DNA of 64,000 bases from Micavibrio_C sp965231165 (GTDB taxonomy: Bacteria; Pseudomonadota; Alphaproteobacteria; Micavibrionales; Micavibrionaceae), in NCBI GenBank assembly GCA_965231165.1, contig OZ246421.1:992001-1056000 (forward strand). The letters run 5' to 3'. Below the pieces are notes generated by a model that did not search any database, was not told the origin of the DNA, and worked only from the letters and a program-made list of their open reading frames with translations. Within the stretch, counting starts at the first letter, position 1. Every line of letters begins with the position of its first letter. The position numbers and the translations under genes are program-made. Of this stretch, positions 8,386 through 18,088 are shown one piece after another.

Positions 8386-9210
8386 ATGAAAACACCGATC
8401 ATACAACATGTTCTTGCTTTTCTGTTTTTGACATTGCTGACCACACCACTACAGGCCCAGGAAACAATACCCGCCCCGGTTGCGCCCCCCGCCGCCGCCG
8501 ACACGCCGGTGACGGCATCTGCCGCGCCAGCGCCAGCACCCGCCAATCCCGAGCCGATGGGTGATTACACAAAGTATTTTGCCAAACGCGATGCTGCCGG
8601 TCTGACTTATTTCCGTTTCACGCCCGAAATACTCCCGACTGACGGCAGCCGTCTGCCTTTGGTTGTCGTCCTGCATGACGCCAACGGCACAGCCGCCGCC
8701 GCCAGATTTCTGATCACCCCCAAGCTGCGGCAAGCGTTCCCTGCATATATAGTCGTTCCCGCCCTGCCCGAAAACCGACGCTGGGCCGATCCCGGCCCGT
8801 TAAAACCCGTGCATGCGGTGCCGGCCATGGCCGAGATCATCAAACAGACGCTCACCGACAACCCGGTCATCGACCCTGCCCGCATCTATATTATCGGCTG
8901 CGGCACGGGCGGTAACGGTGTTTACGGCGCTACACGCCATTATGCGGATATCTTTGCCGCCGCCATGCCGATTTCAGCCACATGGAATCCGAATGACAGA
9001 GAAAACATGCACAAAGTACCGACGGCCGCTTTTCACGGCGCGCAGGACAAAATCGTCCCCGACGGGCCCAGCAACGATACCATTACGATGATCAAGAGCG
9101 ATGGCGGTACGGCCTACTTCACCAAATTCGAAGGACTGGGTCATGATTGTTCTTCTCATATTTTATTCACGCCAGAAATATTGGGCTGGCTGTTCAAACA
9201 GAAAAAATAG
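8386..9210 (+). CDS. Secreted alpha/beta hydrolase-fold protein with nucleophile replaced
   Basis: A 274-aa exported protein (signal peptide about 1-24, ending PLQA) followed by a Pro/Ala-rich linker (about 28-57). It then has an alpha/beta hydrolase of the PHB-depolymerase/LpqC-like esterase type. The oxyanion strand LPLVVVLHDANG, acid D221 (GAQDKIVP) and H253 (GLGHDC) are in place. The nucleophile elbow, however, reads G-C-G-T-G-G, so position 173 is Gly (codon GGC at 8902-8904) where the downstream copy has Ser. It is likely inactive as a serine esterase, a binding or partner protein, unless another residue serves. It is a tandem paralogue of the next gene. Confidence 0.85.
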   Translation: MKTPIIQHVLAFLFLTLLTTPLQAQETIPAPVAPPAAADTPVTASAAPAPAPANPEPMGDYTKYFAKRDAAGLTYFRFTPEILPTDGSRLPLVVVLHDANGTAAAARFLITPKLRQAFPAYIVVPALPENRRWADPGPLKPVHAVPAMAEIIKQTLTDNPVIDPARIYIIGCGTGGNGVYGATRHYADIFAAAMPISATWNPNDRENMHKVPTAAFHGAQDKIVPDGPSNDTITMIKSDGGTAYFTKFEGLGHDCSSHILFTPEILGWLFKQKK

Positions 9211-9218
9211 GACATTGA

Positions 9219-10043
9219 ATGAAACAAATATTTTTCTGCCTTTCTCTGGCACTGACGTTTTTGTTAATAGCGCCATCGCCTGCCGATGCCGGATTTTTTG
9301 GTAAAAAGAAAGCCGAAGCCCTCAAGGATGAACAGCCGCTTGATGAGGTAACCGGGCTTTATGAACGCCGCGTGTTCGAACCCGTTGCCAAAAAACGTAA
9401 GCCACTCACCTATTTCTGGTACCAGCCCGCACCACCGTATCCAGAAGGATTGAAGTTCCCTCTGGTTCTTGTGTTGCATGGAGTCTCCGGCAAAGCTCCT
9501 GCGGGTAAGTTTTTGATTGAACCCGGCGTATATAACAATTATCCGTCTTTTATTGTTGTACCCACCATTCCGGCGACCAGCGTGTGGGCCAACACCAAAC
9601 CCTTAACATTACCCGGTAACCGCGTTGTCGGCGGTGGCAATGGTTACGAAGCCCTGCATGATATTGTGGCCCTGATCAAAAACCTGCAAACGCAATACCC
9701 CATAGACCCCAAACGCGTTTATGTGATGGGTTGTTCCGAGGGCGGTGTGGGGACATTCGGCGCAATCCTGCATTACCCTGATGTATTCGCTGCCGCCGTC
9801 CCGATAAGCGGCGCCTGGAACCCCGAAGACACGCCCAAGATGACAAAGGTACCCGTATGGGCGTTGCATGGCGGCAAGGACACAATTATGCCTGCCTACC
9901 TGAGCAAAGACATGGCCACGCTGATCCACGAATATGGCGGCCCCGCCTATTACACCGAATTCCCCGAGATGGGACATGAATGCCCATCAAGGCAACTCTA
10001 TTCTCCGCAAGTATGGGAATGGATGTTCAGGCAAAGCAAATAA
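9219..10043 (+). CDS. Secreted alpha/beta hydrolase (esterase/depolymerase-like)
   Basis: A 274-aa exported hydrolase, paralogue of the preceding gene and starting eight bases after it. Signal peptide about 1-24 (ends PADA). The catalytic set is intact: S173 in GCSEGG, D221 in LHGGKDTIMP and H253 in MGHECP, at exactly the same residue numbers as in the paralogue. Substrate is unknown; the family includes polyhydroxybutyrate depolymerases and feruloyl esterases. It lacks the acidic linker of its neighbour. cobT starts 11 bases downstream, so the pair sits inside a cobS-cobT unit. Confidence 0.87.
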   Translation: MKQIFFCLSLALTFLLIAPSPADAGFFGKKKAEALKDEQPLDEVTGLYERRVFEPVAKKRKPLTYFWYQPAPPYPEGLKFPLVLVLHGVSGKAPAGKFLIEPGVYNNYPSFIVVPTIPATSVWANTKPLTLPGNRVVGGGNGYEALHDIVALIKNLQTQYPIDPKRVYVMGCSEGGVGTFGAILHYPDVFAAAVPISGAWNPEDTPKMTKVPVWALHGGKDTIMPAYLSKDMATLIHEYGGPAYYTEFPEMGHECPSRQLYSPQVWEWMFRQSK

Positions 10044-10054
10044 AACAAAGGCCG

Positions 10055-11929
10055 ATGAAGAACGATCAGGACAGCCGGTTTGAACAATTTAAAGCGGCCA
10101 CCGCGGCCGCTTTGCGGGCGCTTGCCCGAAAGCCGGATGTCGATGTCAGTTTCAGTGCCACCGAACAGGCCGGTGACAGCCGCCTGAAAAGCCCGCACGG
10201 CGCAGGCCGCGCGCGTCTGCCACTGCCCGACCGCGACATCAGCGCCCACAGCAAGGCACTGGTGCGGGGCGATGCCGATGCCAAGGCGCTGCGCCTGCAA
10301 CATCACGACCCGGTGATGCACAACCAGAACACGATGATGGACCTGACGGCGCAGTCTGTATTGGACGCACTGGAACAGGCGCGGGTTGAATCCATCGGCG
10401 CGAACGAAATGCGCGGCGTTATGCAGAATTTGAATGCGGCGCTGGAGGAAAAATGCCACCGCCTCGGCTACCACAATGTTTCCAGCCGCGATGACGCCAA
10501 CATGGCTGATGCCTTGCACATCATGGCGCGCCTTGCCCTGACAGGTGAACCCGTGCCGCCCTCGGCGCAGGAACTGGCCGTGCAATGGGTGCCGTGGATC
10601 GAGGACCATCTCGGCCCGGAAGGCTTTGAAAAGCTGAAACCCTACCTGCAGGACCAGAAAGCTTTCTCGCAACAGGCCCGCCTGATGATCGAGCAGATGG
10701 AAATGAACGCACAGGAGGAGCAGCAGGAAGGCCATAGCGACGAAGACCAGCAAGCCGCCAGCACCGAACAAAATCCCGAAGGTGCGCCGCCGGACGAAGA
10801 AGAACAGAAAGACAAACCGGAATCCATGGGCGGCAGCGAAGGCGTCGAAGCCGCCGAAGATACGGAAGATACCGGCGAAGCCTCTGCCTCCGGCTCCGAA
10901 GACCTCGACGACAGCGAAGTGGCATCTGACGCCGAGGGCGAAGATGCAGGCATGCCCAATCACCGCCGCCCCGAAGGTTATATCGCCGGGCCGGATAGCC
11001 GCTATCACATCTATACCAGCCAATATGATGAAACCGTCAAAGCCGAAGAACTGGCGGAACCGGAAGAGCTTGACCGCCTGCGTACGATGCTCGACCAGCA
11101 ACTGACGCATCTGCAATCGGTCATCACGAAGCTGGCCAACCGCCTGCAGCGCAAACTGATGGCGCAGCAGCAACGCAGCTGGCATTTTGATCTTGAGGAA
11201 GGAATCCTCGATAGCGCCCGCCTCGCCCGTATCGTTGCCAATCCGACAGTGCCGTTATCTTTCAAACAGGAACGGCAGACGGAGTTCCGCGATACCATCG
11301 TCACACTGCTGATCGATAATTCCGGTTCCATGCGCGGCAGGCCAATTGCCATTGCCGCCATGTGCACCGATATTCTTGCCCGTACGCTGGAACGCTGCGG
11401 CGTGAAGGTGGAAATTCTCGGCTTCACCACCCGCGCATGGAAGGGCGGCAAATCACGTGACGCATGGATACAGGCCGGACGCCCGCCGCTGCCCGGACGC
11501 CTGAATGATCTGCGCCATATCATTTACAAAGCCGCCGATACGCCGTGGCGGCGTACGCGCAAAAATCTCGGGCTGATGCTCAAAGAAGGTTTACTGAAAG
11601 AGAATATCGACGGCGAAGCGCTGGTCTGGGCGCATAACCGTCTGGCGGCGAGACCCGAGCAACGCAAAATCCTGATGGTGATTTCAGACGGTGCGCCGGT
11701 GGACGACTCCACCCTGTCCGTCAATCCGTCGAATATTCTGGAGCTTGATCTGCGGCATGTGATCGCGTGGATCGAGTCGGTTTCCGATGTCGAACTGACC
11801 GCCATCGGGATCGGCCATGACGTCACCCGCTATTACAAACGTGCCGTCACCATCGCCGATGCCGACGAGTTGGCCAGCGCCCTGACCACCCGCCTGACCG
11901 AGCTATTTGAAGCCGACCCCCGGCATTAG
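10055..11929 (+). CDS. cobT: Cobaltochelatase subunit CobT-like VWA protein
   Basis: A 624-aa CobT, the VWA partner of CobS in the aerobic cobaltochelatase. The N-terminal helical domain (about 1-220) is followed by a strongly acidic low-complexity stretch (about 225-310, Glu/Asp/Gln/Ser). A C-terminal VWA domain follows, with the MIDAS motif DNSGSM (in TLLIDNSGSMRGRP) and SDGAPVDD. The frame opens further upstream at 9980, overlapping the hydrolase. ATG 10055 (MKNDQDSRFEQF) matches the family start and removes that overlap. Confidence 0.92.
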   Translation: MKNDQDSRFEQFKAATAAALRALARKPDVDVSFSATEQAGDSRLKSPHGAGRARLPLPDRDISAHSKALVRGDADAKALRLQHHDPVMHNQNTMMDLTAQSVLDALEQARVESIGANEMRGVMQNLNAALEEKCHRLGYHNVSSRDDANMADALHIMARLALTGEPVPPSAQELAVQWVPWIEDHLGPEGFEKLKPYLQDQKAFSQQARLMIEQMEMNAQEEQQEGHSDEDQQAASTEQNPEGAPPDEEEQKDKPESMGGSEGVEAAEDTEDTGEASASGSEDLDDSEVASDAEGEDAGMPNHRRPEGYIAGPDSRYHIYTSQYDETVKAEELAEPEELDRLRTMLDQQLTHLQSVITKLANRLQRKLMAQQQRSWHFDLEEGILDSARLARIVANPTVPLSFKQERQTEFRDTIVTLLIDNSGSMRGRPIAIAAMCTDILARTLERCGVKVEILGFTTRAWKGGKSRDAWIQAGRPPLPGRLNDLRHIIYKAADTPWRRTRKNLGLMLKEGLLKENIDGEALVWAHNRLAARPEQRKILMVISDGAPVDDSTLSVNPSNILELDLRHVIAWIESVSDVELTAIGIGHDVTRYYKRAVTIADADELASALTTRLTELFEADPRH

Positions 11930-12001
11930 ACCCCCGCTTTATGTTGACAGCCAGCCCTCTCCCTGTTATTTATTATGTCAATTAATAGCGGGAGATAAGT
12001 C

Positions 12002-12346
12002 ATGGCCGACGACGAAACGCAGAAAACCAGCCGAAACAAGTTTGCGGGTGCCGTGATTGGTGTTGCGCTGGGCTGCACCGTCCCCGCCATCGCTGGCGAT
12101 TTTTTCAACAAAATCGGCGATCTTACAGAGGCCTTCAGGGTAAAACCCTCCCGTGTTGCCACCCTGCATAACCCGGTTAACCAGATTACAACAGAATTTG
12201 GCTGCATGGCCGTCTATGAAGAGTTTGCCACCGGGAATGAAAACTTCCCCTATAAGGCCGCCGTCAAAAGCGCCGATGGCAAGGTCGCATGGTTTACCAT
12301 CCCCAAAAGTGAAGTGAATAAATCCTATCACCCGCCCGCTCTTTGA
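12002..12346 (+). CDS. Hypothetical protein, possible membrane anchor
   Basis: A 114-aa protein with a good ribosome site (GGGAGATAAGTC before ATG). Residues about 13-32 (KFAGAVIGVALGCTVPAIAG) are hydrophobic and small-residue rich, giving a possible single membrane helix or signal; the remainder is soluble. No family recognised. It lies alone between cobT and hisS. Confidence 0.6.
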   Translation: MADDETQKTSRNKFAGAVIGVALGCTVPAIAGDFFNKIGDLTEAFRVKPSRVATLHNPVNQITTEFGCMAVYEEFATGNENFPYKAAVKSADGKVAWFTIPKSEVNKSYHPPAL

Positions 12347-12392
12347 TCAGGAAATCTAGGCACAGGGTGCGAAATCCTGTAAAACCTGTTCT

Positions 12393-13760
12393 ATGAGCAA
12401 CGACCGTAAAATCTATAAACCCCGTCCCGTTACCGGCTTCCCCGAATGGCTGCCTGAAGTGCGCCTTGTCGAACAACAATGGTTCGACCATATCCGCAAG
12501 GTGTTCGAGTCTTACGGGTTCTGTTCCATCGAAACGCCGAGCGTCGAAGAAATCGACGTGCTGCGCGCCAAGGGCGAAGTCGATAAAGAAATTTACGTGC
12601 TCGAACGCCTGCACAAGGACGAAAACGAAAAATCAGACGCCCGCCTCGCCCTCCACTTCGACCAGACCGTGCCGCTGGCCCGTTACGTCGCGCAGAATTT
12701 CAATGACCTCGTGTTCCCGTTCAAACGCTACCAGATGCAACGCGTCTGGCGCGGCGAACGCCCTCAGGCTGGACGGTTCCGTGAATTCTACCAGTGCGAC
12801 ATCGACGTGATCGGCGTTGATAATTTACCCCTGCATTTCGATGCTGAGATGCCTGCTATTATGTGGGAGGTGATGAATGGTTTGCCGGGGATGGCAGGTG
12901 AAAAATTCCAGATGCGGATTAGTAACCGAAAAATATTAATGGGCATTCTCAGCTTCATTGGAGTAACTGAAAGCGATAAAATAACCGCTGCAACACGCGC
13001 CATTGATAAATTAGAAAAAATTGGGACTATTGCCGTTGCAAAAGAATTACAGGCATTAGGCATTTCTGAAGAAAATTCATCACGGCTTCTGAAAATTGCA
13101 CAAATTAAGACGACGGAATGGCATGAAGTATACCGTATAAAAGATGAGTTTCCGGGCTCACACGCTATGATCATGGAGGGCGCGGAAGAGCTTGGTAAAG
13201 TTATGGAGAGCTTACAGCATTTGCCTACAGGATCAGTTATCGCTGATTTAGCAATTGTTCGCGGCCTTGATTACTACACTGGTATCGTATACGAAACCGT
13301 GTTCCTTGATGACCCGGGATATGGCTCGATCTGCTCCGGTGGCCGTTACGACGATCTTGCTGGCTCCTATATCAACAAGCACCTTCCCGGTGTCGGCATC
13401 TCTATAGGCTTCTCGCGCCTGTTTGCACGGATGCTGGAAAAGGGCAAACTGCCTGCGGGGCAAAAATCGCCTGCGCATGTGATGGTTATTCTACCTTCGG
13501 AAGAGCGTCGTGCGGAGGCCGCGAAAGTGGCGCAGGACATGCGCAAACGCGGGCTGAATGTTGAATTATTCCACGCCGCCAAAAAAATCCCCGACCAACT
13601 GAAATATGCCAGCCGCAAGGGCATCCCCTTTGTCTGGTTCCTGCCCTCGGAGGAAAAACCGTTCCACAAGGTCAAGGATATGAACACGCAAACACAAACA
13701 CAGGCTGATCCGAAAACATGGACTCCGCCGGACAGGAAGGCTCTCGATGAAGTGGCTTAA
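12393..13760 (+). CDS. hisS: Histidyl-tRNA synthetase
   Basis: Class II synthetase that charges tRNA-His; 455 aa. Motif 2 surrounds RVWRGERPQAGRFREFYQ (about 117-134). The HisA motif GLDYYTG is at 291-297, motif 3-like GVGISIGFSRL follows, and the anticodon-binding domain covers about 365-425. Residues about 141-289, the insertion region between motif 2 and HisA, are encoded by a clearly AT-richer stretch (12815-13260). That stretch uses TTA, ATA and AAA codons rare in the flanks, which suggests a recombined segment. The reading frame is intact. The 3' end overlaps the next ORF by 14 bases. Confidence 0.95.
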   Translation: MSNDRKIYKPRPVTGFPEWLPEVRLVEQQWFDHIRKVFESYGFCSIETPSVEEIDVLRAKGEVDKEIYVLERLHKDENEKSDARLALHFDQTVPLARYVAQNFNDLVFPFKRYQMQRVWRGERPQAGRFREFYQCDIDVIGVDNLPLHFDAEMPAIMWEVMNGLPGMAGEKFQMRISNRKILMGILSFIGVTESDKITAATRAIDKLEKIGTIAVAKELQALGISEENSSRLLKIAQIKTTEWHEVYRIKDEFPGSHAMIMEGAEELGKVMESLQHLPTGSVIADLAIVRGLDYYTGIVYETVFLDDPGYGSICSGGRYDDLAGSYINKHLPGVGISIGFSRLFARMLEKGKLPAGQKSPAHVMVILPSEERRAEAAKVAQDMRKRGLNVELFHAAKKIPDQLKYASRKGIPFVWFLPSEEKPFHKVKDMNTQTQTQADPKTWTPPDRKALDEVA

Positions 13761-14460
13761 TTTTTTACCGTTTTCCGTCATCCCGAGCGCAGCCGAGGGA
13801 TCTGTCCCGCTATCAACCCGCGAAGATCCCTCGACTACGCTCGGGATGACGATATTGATGGTGATGGCATTATTTTCTGCCCCCGCCCTCGCCGAGCCCT
13901 ACACCTACTCCCCGGAAGGGTGCGAGTTCACTATCACTTTCCCGAGCGAGCCGTTTACAGGCCGCAAATGCAACCCTGACAATCCGGACCAGTGTCATGA
14001 TGTTGTGACTTTTACGAAGGTATTCGACGTCACGGCATCGCTGAATTTGAGCGTCATCTGCAATCCGGCGGAAGAGAATATGTATGAACGCTATAGCGGC
14101 GACGTGATGAAAACGACGCTGATCGCCATGGCCGGGCGCGACAAGCTGGAGGAATCTGAAACCGGATTCAACGAACAACCCGAGTTCAAAATGGCCTACA
14201 TACTGGGCTACGGCAAAAAGGCCGGTCAGGACCTGATCTATAACGGCCAGTTGTGGATTGGCAAAAAATCTGTTTTCAGTCTGGAAGCCGATATCGCGGG
14301 GGATTACGTGGATGGCGCGGACACCATGTTCGCGCAAATCCTGCAAAGCGTGACCTTAAAAAATCCGCCGAAAGCGGCCACAGATAAAACCGAAAAGACT
14401 GAAGACAATAAAACAGAAGAAAAAACAGACGCAAAAGAAGAAGACAAACCCAAGGAGTAA
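13747..14460 (+). CDS. Exported protein whose signal peptide is interrupted by a palindromic repeat
   Basis: A 237-aa ORF starting MKWLNFLPF, then about 25 residues encoded by a 74-bp repeat (13777-13850), then ILMVMALFSAPALA and the mature part EPYTYSPEGCEF. Without the repeat-encoded stretch the two halves would join into an ordinary signal peptide. Translation may begin at ATG 13747 (overlapping the hisS stop) or at ATGs 13846, 13858 or 13864, which leave only a short hydrophobic signal. The mature region has six cysteines or so and ends in a Lys/Glu/Asp/Thr-rich tail. No family recognised. Confidence 0.75.
   Translation: MKWLNFLPFSVIPSAAEGSVPLSTREDPSTTLGMTILMVMALFSAPALAEPYTYSPEGCEFTITFPSEPFTGRKCNPDNPDQCHDVVTFTKVFDVTASLNLSVICNPAEENMYERYSGDVMKTTLIAMAGRDKLEESETGFNEQPEFKMAYILGYGKKAGQDLIYNGQLWIGKKSVFSLEADIAGDYVDGADTMFAQILQSVTLKNPPKAATDKTEKTEDNKTEEKTDAKEEDKPKE
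13777..13850. repeat. GTCAT...ATGAC palindromic repeat, copy 1 (CCCGAG subtype)
   Basis: A 74-bp element with arms GTCATCCCGAGCG and CGCTCGGGATGAC plus inner complementary AGGGATC / GATCCCT. It is the same length as the copy at 55177-55250, and differs from it at only five positions, all in the loop. It is located inside an open reading frame. Confidence 0.9.
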
Positions 14461-14492
14461 CCGTGGGTTCTACAAAAAATTAAAACAGGAAC

Positions 14493-15164
14493 ATGATGAA
14501 ACCATCATTTGAGACAGCCGCGAACCCGCTGGCAACACGCTGGGCGCATTATCAGGCCATACAACAGGAAATGAGCATGATCCGCCGCGACAAGCTGGCG
14601 GCGCATTGCGATCTGGATGCCTGTTTTATGCTGCACGATGAAGAACGCGGCTATCTGGGGCAAATCTTCCAGCAGGAAAGCGCCCGCCATATCAACCGCC
14701 TGATCGTCGCACATAATCATCAGGGCAGCATGGCGGTATTTCCCCTGCCCACGACGCTCGCCGCCACACAGACACGCGCCCTGCTTGACCGTCTTTATCC
14801 CGCGTCTTCAGCACAACAACGTGCGCAAATCGAAGACAGGCAGTGGCTGTCCGCCGTCACAGGACTCGATCAACTTGCCCCCGTTATCGAGGAAGAAAGC
14901 TGCCCGCAGCGCCTGAATCTTTTTTATGTCGGCGATTTTCTCGACCGTGTTGACGAAGCAATTGGGCTGGCGCGACGGATCAAAACGTCCGTATTGCTCG
15001 GCGATGGCCTGAACACGCTGGAAATTATGAAGCGACTGCGTCAGGTACCGGACTATAGCCACCATTTCCCCGATCACCGCCCGCCGCCGGGAAAGGGCAA
15101 AAAACGTCAGGCAGAGCGCCCCGCCGCCCTGCCCTCTGGCGGATGGCAGCCCGTCGGGTTTTAG
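14493..15164 (+). CDS. Hypothetical protein
   Basis: A 223-aa soluble protein that I do not recognise. The N-terminal part has the stretch DLDACFMLHDEERGYLGQIF. A central segment VGDFLDRVDEAIGLARRI looks alpha/beta. The last 30 residues are basic and Pro/Gly-rich (PPPGKGKKRQ), possibly nucleic-acid binding, which is inference only. There is no signal or membrane helix. The 3' end overlaps the convergent sufE stop by four bases. Confidence 0.65.
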   Translation: MMKPSFETAANPLATRWAHYQAIQQEMSMIRRDKLAAHCDLDACFMLHDEERGYLGQIFQQESARHINRLIVAHNHQGSMAVFPLPTTLAATQTRALLDRLYPASSAQQRAQIEDRQWLSAVTGLDQLAPVIEEESCPQRLNLFYVGDFLDRVDEAIGLARRIKTSVLLGDGLNTLEIMKRLRQVPDYSHHFPDHRPPPGKGKKRQAERPAALPSGGWQPVGF

Positions 15165-15565
15165 ACGTCCGCCAGTTTACGGATTTTTTCCACCATCGCG
15201 AAAAAGCCGTTCCGGCGGTTCGGCGAGAGGTGCTGATGCAGACCCAGACGTTCAAAAGCAGCCTCCACGTCATAGGTGCGGATATACTCCACAGGCTTGT
15301 CCTGATAGGCCACATACAAAAGATAAACCAGCCCGCGCACGATCTGCGCATCGCTGTCGGCCATAAAATGAAACACGCCGTCTTGAATTGACGCCACCAG
15401 CCAAACCTTGGAAGTACAACCCCTTACGAGGTGTTCTTCAACTTTTAAGCCATCATCCATCGGCGGCAAACGCCCGCCCAGATCGATCAGATAGCGGTAT
15501 CGCTCCTCCCAGTCGCTAAACAGGGCGAAGCTTTCGGCCAGATCCTCAAGCGTTTTGTCAGACAT
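15161..15565 (-). CDS. sufE: Cysteine desulfuration protein SufE
   Basis: Accepts persulfide from the cysteine desulfurase SufS and passes it to the SUF Fe-S scaffold. From ATG 15565 (MSDKTLEDL) it is 134 aa. The family core DWEERYRYLIDLG is followed by the active-site C50 in VRGCTSKVW and by the conserved ADSDAQIVRGL. An ATG at 15589 would add eight residues; neither start has a good ribosome site. No other suf gene is nearby. It is convergent with the upstream hypothetical gene. Confidence 0.92.
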   Translation of the reverse strand: MSDKTLEDLAESFALFSDWEERYRYLIDLGGRLPPMDDGLKVEEHLVRGCTSKVWLVASIQDGVFHFMADSDAQIVRGLVYLLYVAYQDKPVEYIRTYDVEAAFERLGLHQHLSPNRRNGFFAMVEKIRKLADV

Positions 15566-15815
15566 CGGCGTTAAATGTTCACGGTTCATTAAAGTTTGGA
15601 GCGCATTGATTATATTATACGCTCATATTAGGCAACTAATAGACTAACGGGTGGCTTTAAAAAACGTAATACCGATACAATTTCAATGAAATTAGGGGCT
15701 TGCGCGGATTCATCGCTATTCGTACATTGGAAAGAGATAAGATTCGTAATCCCACCCGCCCGGCCTATTATGTATGGGCACACTCCAAGGCTCTTAAGAC
15801 AGGACACCTTCCGAC

Positions 15816-17110
<1,295 letters not shown>

Positions 17111-17114
<4 letters not shown>

Positions 17115-18061
17115 GTGAAAGCACACAGCCGCTAATATCCCTGATCGTACCTTGCTATAACGAGCAGGAAGTTATCGGCCTGTGCTTTGCGCGCATACAA
17201 GCAGCCGTTACGCCTCTGTCATCTACTTACAAGTTTGAAATTATATTCATCAATGACGGCAGCCGCGATAACACGCTGACGTTGTTGCAGAGCTTAAAAT
17301 CAGACGTGGCAACAATCCATGTCATCAACCTGTCACGCAACTTCGGCAAAGAGTCGGCCATGACGGCGGGGCTCGATCTCGCAAAAGGTGACGCCGTCAT
17401 CATTCTCGATGCCGATCTGCAAGACCCGCCCGAACTGATCAAAGACCTGATCGAAATCTGGAACAAAGAAAGCGCTGATGTCGTATACGGCCAGCGCCTG
17501 AGCCGCAGTGGTGAAACCTGGTTCAAGAAACTGACCGCCCACGGATTTTACCGCGTCATTAATTTTATAAGCCGCGTAGACATTCCCGTTAATACGGGTG
17601 ATTTCCGTCTGATGAACCGTCGCGCCGTGGATTCTCTCAAAACCCTGCGCGAACATCACCGGTTTATGAAAGGCCTGTTCGCATGGATCGGTTATAAACA
17701 AGTCCCCCTGCATTACCACCGCGAGCCACGAGCCGCCGGACGGACAAAGTGGGATTACCTGAAGCTGTGGAACTTCTCGCTTGAGGGCATAACAGGCTTC
17801 AGTATGACGCCGCTGCGTGTAGCGTCGCTGTTTGGACTGATTATCGCTGCATTTTCTTTTATATTCGGCATCGTTATTATTTTAAAAACACTATTTCTGG
17901 GCACGGATGTGCCCGGTTATGCATCGCTGATGGTCATGATCACATTCGTGAGTGGCATACAGCTGGTCAGCATCGGCATACTCGGTGAATATGTAGGTCG
18001 TATATTCAATGAAACCAAGAACCGACCGCTTTACTTGATAGACAATATTCACAGTCAATAA
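17111..18061 (+). CDS. GT2 polyprenyl-phosphate sugar transferase (GtrB/DPM1-like)
   Basis: A 316-aa family 2 glycosyltransferase that probably makes an undecaprenyl-phosphate-linked sugar on the inner face of the cytoplasmic membrane. The GT-A core (about 8-220) begins SLIVPCYNEQEV and carries the metal-binding DADLQDPPE. Two C-terminal membrane helices (about 232-256 and 270-292) are typical of GtrB/ArnC proteins. The GTG start overlaps the clpX stop. Together with the GtrA-like protein and the polytopic protein downstream it forms a three-component glycosylation system. Confidence 0.9.
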
Positions 18062-18088
18062 TCTATACTCGTACGCTGGAAATGCACC

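Noticed and set aside
7286..8395. Long antisense frame (369 codons) opposite cobS.
   Set aside because: It lies exactly opposite a well-conserved gene and its translation is His/Val/Gly-rich shadow sequence without motifs.
9980..10054. Upstream extension of the cobT frame.
   Set aside because: It overlaps the hydrolase gene and adds residues unlike the family; ATG 10055 matches CobT.
9998..11185. Long antisense frame (395 codons) opposite cobT.
   Set aside because: Shadow of the acidic repeats in cobT; no start site or domain.
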